The notes under the pieces are model-generated. The model was not told the DNA's origin, searched no databases, and saw only the letters and a list, made by a program, of their open reading frames with translations. From Polytrichum commune (lineage: Eukaryota; Streptophyta; Polytrichopsida; Polytrichales; Polytrichaceae): 64,000 nucleotides of DNA. Made by a program: the position numbers and the translations under genes. The stretch covers positions 62,451,554 through 62,515,553 of the forward strand of contig OX485803.1 in assembly GCA_950295325.1 (NCBI GenBank), given 5' to 3'. Of the stretch, positions 58,783 through 64,000 are shown in pieces (the first letter of the stretch is position 1; the number at the start of each line of letters is the position of its first letter).

Positions 58783-60007
58783 GGGGCGGTTTACACTATG
58801 GACCATGAAGTTGGACTAGGGCTCTGCAAGGCAGCTGATTGGCTTTTGAAGTTGTCCCGGGACAACTTCGGTTTACAGTAAGGAAAAAATGGCAGTGGGA
58901 CCATGGAGGTTGAGGTCCCCAAAATATAAATTTTAAGGCCTAATAAATGCACTGACATGGTCCAACGGGTTTTGCGTTGAGAGAGGCAAGAGAGGTGGTC
59001 TGGTAGGAAAAGGCAAGGGCCCATGTCAGAGAAATGCCATTTCAAGAATGTTTTTAATGAATCTACCTTTTATTTTCCTTAATTATATTATAGCCCATGA
59101 GACATGCCAGCACTACCTTGCCCTACCCCTTAAACCGGCTTACACGTGTTTCATCAAACAATGCGGGACATCTAGAACTCAAGAATTCAAGTGCAGATTT
59201 GTTTTTTTGGCCTACCAGCTGCAATGTTTGGAATTTGGGGGCGTGTAACATACCGTTGGAAAGGTCTTGAAAATACCTTTCCAACGGTATATTACATGCC
59301 CCAAAATTATAAAAAAATAAAGTTGCAAAACAATAAAGAAAAATACATAGTCGTTTAGTGACTGTAGATCAGGGTGGTCAAAAGAAGCGCAATGGGAAAT
59401 CTTCTAACATTAATTATCAAAGAATTGAAATTTAGTGTTGAGCTAGGTTGGGTGGTAACAACATTAGATATAATCAAACACTAAATATCCTATTTAGTGT
59501 AGTGACAACACAAGGTACATGTCACATGTAAATTACATTGAACATGTACAAATTGAATCGCTCATTTTTTTTTCGTAAAAATTGTTGTGAGAAGATTTGC
59601 AAGCCACATCTTCGACACATTTAACAAGAAGCGAAGACAGTTGAAGCCCAAGAGATGACAGGAGAATGATCAAACTTTAAGGCGAAAAGAAGAAAAAACT
59701 AAGTGATAAGATAAGTGAAGGCATGTGTAGGCAAGTGAAGGCAAATTGAAGCCAACAAAATGGTCAAACTTCATTTTTTCCCAAAACTGCCCTTTTTGGG
59801 CTTATATTAAAAAAATCAGCGCATCCACTTCTTGCCACATGGTCATTCCTCTTGGTCCACATTCGGTTTACACCTAGTGAGGGGCCCAACGGCTTTGTAA
59901 TTCAATTTTTTAAGAACTCGGACCATGAAATGTAGACCATGAACTCGTACCGCGGAATAAGGCATCTTCCATGGGACGAGTTCATGGTCTATGGTGTAAA
60001 CCGCCCC
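58783..60007 (+). mobile_element. PIF/Harbinger-like MITE, copy 2 (long, with nested insertions)
   Basis: Starts GGGGCGGTTTACACTATGG after TAA (58780-58782) and ends with the inverted match GTGTAAACCGCCCC before TAA (60008-60010). The outer 250 bases at each side match copies 1 and 3, including CATTCGGTTTACACCTAGTG. The middle, about 59050-59700, is absent from the other copies and contains the palindrome at 59235-59305. The element has no transposase frame. The CGGTTTACAC motif recurs several times near the ends, as binding sites for a transposase often do. Confidence 0.85.
59235..59305 (+). repeat. Near-perfect 70-base palindrome nested in the Harbinger-like element
   Basis: The arms TTTGGGGGCGTGTAACATAC.. 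and ..GTATATTACATGCCCCAAAA pair over about 30 bases, including ACCGTTGGAAAGGT against ACCTTTCCAACGGT, around a 9-base loop. It is absent from the other two copies of the host element, so it belongs to a secondary insertion. Confidence 0.8.
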
Positions 60008-60010
60008 TAA

Positions 60011-61970
60011 GGCGTTGTTCACACACAAAATAATGTGTTGTTACCGTTATAGTTGCAATAGGGTCATCCAAGTATAACTGTGTTTGTGAGGAACACAATT
60101 TGCATTACAGTTACAAGTTTAAATTCATAATTTGTCCTACACACAAACCAATAGCGGTTTTTTTTTCCTTTTTTTTCCTTCTCCCCCCCCCCCCCCCTTT
60201 TATGTGAGTTCTTTTGGAAGTTCTCATTCTTGTGGATAGAAAGAGATGCAAAAGTGATGGGAGCCAATTGTATGATATTGTAATTACCATAGGACTGTCA
60301 CAACGGCACTTGAAATTCCCGTTGTCAAGGTGGATGACAACTTGGATGCAACAACAAAGTAAGGTGCTTCTTCTTCGAAGCAAGCACCCCCCCCCCCCAA
60401 AAAAAAAAAGGAAAAAAGAAAGAAAAGAAAGAGAAGATCTCTACTCACTAGTTGCACATAGAGTCCACCATTGAAAAGGGGAAGTAGTTCTTGGGCATGA
60501 AGAGACTCTCCATTCACGCTTGCCTCCCTAGGAAGTTGGTGTTAATGTTTATCTACCTTCATGTAGATTTAGTTTTGTATTGAACCTTTCCATATGTTAG
60601 AACGTTCAAAGAGTGCGCAATAGGAGCACTTACCTTAGTTGTAGTTGAAGTGTGGATTTAACCTCAACTATCGTCCCACTTATTGGTGCAATCCGTAGAC
60701 CCCCTCATCAACATTACGGCGGGAGTTAAAACACGTCCATAATAGTTCTTGAACAAACAGACATACCAAAATCTGAAATCATATGTCTAATGAAGCAAGT
60801 ACACAAAATAGCCATCAAACACCTCATGTATTTAGTGCTCAACAAAAGATGACTAGACAATAGACCACCCCCAGTGGAACAACCTTAATAACAACATCCA
60901 CCCAATGATAACTTCCATGACACAACTTAAGGGTGTTCGTATGGTGAACGAACACTGAAAGGAGGGAAGTACCCCACGTTGATGCTTGGTTAAACATGAT
61001 TCCTGCAAGAGAGAACAATCACCCATTCACATTGGAGGCAAAGCACCCCGATGTTTATTTTACTCTATTTTATCATTAATGCACTCCAGAGAGTGGAGAT
61101 AAACAATGTATGAATCATGTTGTACATGTTATAAACGATTAATTGCCGCCTATACATCTTCTACCATGTGTTGGCTCTAAATTACTTTCCATGTGCTACA
61201 TAGTTTCTGCAAACAAAGCCAAAATACAATAATTACAACTACTTCCAACTACACCTTATATTGTCGTTGAATGAGTATAATTACTGGAAATTGTGGTTGT
61301 CATCAAATCATCCTTATTGTTCGAAATTAGAGCCAAAGAAAGCAAACTACAACCATCAACCACTAATACGGTGGTTGTTTGTGAACGTCCCTTGAGTTTG
61401 TCATCGTCATTTTGTAACTTAGTAAGAACAAGCCTCTCTCAAGCTTAAAAAGAAATGGCACCCTACATATATACAGGTGTCTCAAGTCCTAAGTCCAAGT
61501 CACTTGAGGTCAATCCGTGCAATCTCAGCCATTGAGAGCATGGAAGTTGGGACTTCCCACTTCACATGGGGTCTCAAGTATGACATGGATGCCTACATGA
61601 CAACACTTTTTGGAGGTGGGGCTTGGGGCTTGTGATGAGAGTTGGGTTGATCACAAAGCTACACCCAACTCTTAACACAAGACCTGCAAATATGTGTGCA
61701 TAAAATAATCAAGATCCAATTTTCATGATAATTAACCACATTTTAATGGTGTCTCCAAGCTCAAAAAAGTTGGGACTTACTAACATGAGTGGGACTTGGC
61801 TCTTGGGACTTGGGAGCACATGTGAACCAACCCTAAGGTTGTGTTTCCATTGCGAAGTGCGAACAAAATGATGATGGATGTCTTGAACCATTTTCTCCAA
61901 GTAGATGATGTATTTTAAAGGATCCAAAATCAAACCTTCATGATCTTTCCGCTTTGTACAACCTGTATTA
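60011..61970. other. Intergenic with C runs
   Basis: No gene recognised. C-runs lie at about 60184-60197 and 60387-60398, the latter followed by a purine-rich AAAAAAGGAAAAAAG tract. The open frames over these tracts reflect low-complexity sequence. Confidence 0.4.
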
Positions 61971-62330
61971 AGGGCCCCGAGCTAGACCGCATCTTCATTC
62001 GGCTGGGTCCTGTCCCTCCTACGCCTCCTTCAGTGTCCGGTCTTCTTGCCTGCACCTGCATGTGAACTCTTCCTCGTTGGCAACCAATGTGACAATACCC
62101 GGCCATTTGAGCCATTAAGCTCCTTTGGCATGTGGAGGGACTCCATCAATCCACTTGAGAATAATGAAAACGATGATAACTTGAATATTTGTAATTTTGA
62201 CCGGGTATTGTCACATTGGTTCCCAATGGGGAAGAGTTCCCACGCAGGTGCAGGCAGGAAGACCGGGTAATGAAGGAGGCGTGGGAGAGGTGTGGCCTAG
62301 CCGAATGAAAATGTAATCTAGCCCGGGGCG
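61971..62330 (+). mobile_element. Foldback element with 130-base inverted arms
   Basis: The left arm 61971-62102 and right arm 62201-62330 are inverted repeats around a unique spacer of about 98 bases. Paired blocks are GAGCTAGA/TCTAGCCC, CTTCATTCGGCT/AGCCGAATGAA, CCTCCTTCA/TGAAGGAGG, CTTGCCTGCACCTGCA/AGGTGCAGGCAGG and CCAATGTGACAATACCCGG/CCGGGTATTGTCACATTGG. The innermost block is perfect. There is no coding sequence; flanking GTATT occurs on both sides and could be a target duplication. Confidence 0.75.
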
Positions 62331-63166
62331 TATTGAGGTGGGAAGTCTATCCAAACTGGCTATTCATGAAGAAAAAAGCTGGGCCATGGATTCTTGATGA
62401 CATCAACGTTCCATTCCCGCTTCCCAATGAAGGAGATCCACCCTAAGTGTAGGGAAGGCCTGGAGTAGAAAAACATTTTGAGCTACTCACTTGCACTCAA
62501 TGCTGCATGGCACACAATTTGACACGAGAACCCTTTTCATGTATAATGCTCTAGAAGAAATTTCGTCACTTTGCATTGCATGAAGTATGGTGGACCAGTG
62601 CTTTCCAGCGAGTTAAAATGTAATAGCACAGTAATGTCGGGTGAATATTCCATCAGAAAAATACAGTGTAGATATTGTGAGCATCTTTTTGTGGTGCGAG
62701 TTTTGTCTTGCAGGCATGCATTGGGAAAACATATGTGGAATGCATGTGTTTGTTTTGAGACATTAAATTCTGTAACCTCAACTTTACATTTGCGTATACC
62801 TTACTTCAGGATATGAGTTTATGTCAGCTCTGAATTGGCAATCAATAGAAGCATGACCAAATTAAAGTGTGACTCGTACACTTGCCACACGTTATCAAGG
62901 TTAACATGACAAGTGTAAAGAGGCGTGGTAGCTAGAGTGCGACATTGAAGACTATTCAGCTGGTCCTCCCACCCGAGTCACCTTGAGCTTTCATCATTAT
63001 TTCTTTATAAATGTAGGCAAAATCATAGTATCATAGGTAGCAGACTTGGGAAAATTGGTGCATATATGACACCATAGTAACGCTATGTGGAATTTCTTAG
63101 TACTAGATAACTCAGAACCTGGACTTTCTCGCACTGGTGAGGTCTCCTGGTGATTTTATATACTTA
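62331..63166. other. Intergenic, no feature recognised
   Basis: No gene, RNA or element ends seen. Confidence 0.4.
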
Positions 63167-63611
63167 GGGGCGGTTTACACTATGGACCATGAAGTCGTCC
63201 CATGGCCGTCTAAGCGATGTGATTGGACGTTGAAGTCGTCCCGGGACGACTTGGGTTTACACCAAGGAAAAAATGGCAGAGTGACCACGGAGGTTGAGGT
63301 CCACAAAATATTATTTTTTAAGCCTACTCTATCCACTGCCATGGTCCAACGGGTTTTCCGTTGGGACAAACAAAAGAGGTGGTATGGGAAAAAGAGCAAG
63401 GGCCCATGTCAGAAAAATGCCGTTTTAAGCCTTTTTGGTGCATGGTCATTCTTCATGGTCCACATTCGGTTTACACCTAGTGAAGGGCCCATGAACCATG
63501 AAAACTAATATTTTAGTAACTCGGACCATGGAAGTCGTCCCATGAAGTCGTCCCACGCAAAATAGGCCTCTTACGTGGGACGACTTCATGGTCCATAGTG
63601 TAAACCGCCCC
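63167..63611 (+). mobile_element. PIF/Harbinger-like MITE, copy 3
   Basis: Starts GGGGCGGTTTACACTATGG after TTA (63164-63166) and ends GTGTAAACCGCCCC before TTA (63612-63614). The long inverted ends continue inward with ACCATGAAGTCGTCCC against GGGACGACTTCATGGT. This is the shortest and best preserved copy. Confidence 0.9.
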
Positions 63612-64000
63612 TTAATACGTGGATGATTATGAAGTTGGACTCATCAGAGGCTGGAAGTTAGTTGGACTAGGGCTGAAATACTGGTGTAAAGCTTTCAAAA
63701 TGTTTCAATTTCACGGAGATTACCGCACTCTCTCGCTCTAGAGAATTGGTTGGTTTGAAACCATCTTGAAACCATCCCATTAGCTTTTTTGGTAACCTAA
63801 ATTTTAAAATCTTATTCATTACATTTCATTGCATGTGTCACTTCATATGGGTCTTGTATGGTCATTTCTTTTATTCATAGACCTATTGTTGTGTAGTCAA
63901 ATATGACAACTCTGAATGAACACCAAAAGACACATGTTATAATGAGAGTGGATGATGTGTCCAAAATAAATCAATCATCATGGGTTCAATAGTTAACACT
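63612..64000. other. Intergenic to end of window
   Basis: Nothing recognised apart from GGTTCAATAGTTAACAC at the very end, which resembles CCCAATAGTTAACACAATC at 37502-37520 and may start another repeat copy. Confidence 0.35.

Noticed and set aside
63137-63508. Open frames within the Harbinger-like elements (also at 58791-59045)
   Set aside because: They are open by chance in the conserved terminal sequence, are not transposase-like, and are not open in all copies.

Overview
This is a gene-poor, repeat-rich stretch of a plant nuclear genome. Genes are split by GT-AG introns, plant-type telomere repeats occur inside the sequence, and degenerate LINE, pogo-like, Harbinger-like and CACTA-like elements fill most of the space. 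One gene encodes a homologue of the motile-cilium protein ODA10/CCDC151, so the organism probably makes swimming sperm (bryophyte, lycophyte, fern, cycad or Ginkgo type, or a close streptophyte alga). I cannot name the species.

Layout. 0-2.7 kb: minus-strand 3' end of a gene whose last exon looks like the DUF4461/TCAIM family, followed by probable introns. 2.88-4.3 kb: minus-strand spliceosomal SmB with an uninterrupted coding region and a GC-rich leader. 5.27-15.17 kb: divergently transcribed nine-exon ODA10/CCDC151-like gene, pieced together here from splice sites and family similarity; its introns hold a CACTA-like MITE, a Harbinger-like MITE, a third MITE and several dispersed repeats. 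15.2-24.6 kb: mostly non-genic, with a decayed LINE reverse transcriptase (about 17.2-18.2 kb) and a GC-richer block at 23.0-23.8 kb. 24.68-26.95 kb: five-exon gene for a 119-residue secreted six-cysteine protein. 27-31 kb: dispersed repeats. 31.0-33.2 kb and 54.2-56.5 kb: two arms of an inverted segmental duplication, each with a two-exon gene for an acidic/basic Tyr-Gly-repeat protein that combines a DxDGDGxPDxFE loop with an Ala/Gly-rich hydrophobic helix. 33.3-54.2 kb: repeats, a possible LTR-like block, an inverted-repeat element, microsatellites and a pogo-like transposase remnant at 52.5-53.0 kb. 56.5-64 kb: repeats, two more Harbinger-like MITEs and a foldback element.

The genes do not form a pathway: SmB serves splicing, the ODA10-like protein would serve sperm axoneme assembly, the six-cysteine protein enters the secretory route, and the duplicated Tyr-Gly genes look like abundant soluble or stress-type proteins. 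The strongest candidates for something undescribed are the Tyr-Gly gene pair and the ODA10-like gene. The clearest piece of genome history is a CACTA-like insertion whose empty site survives in a related repeat copy 19 kb away. All family assignments were made by eye, without database searches.
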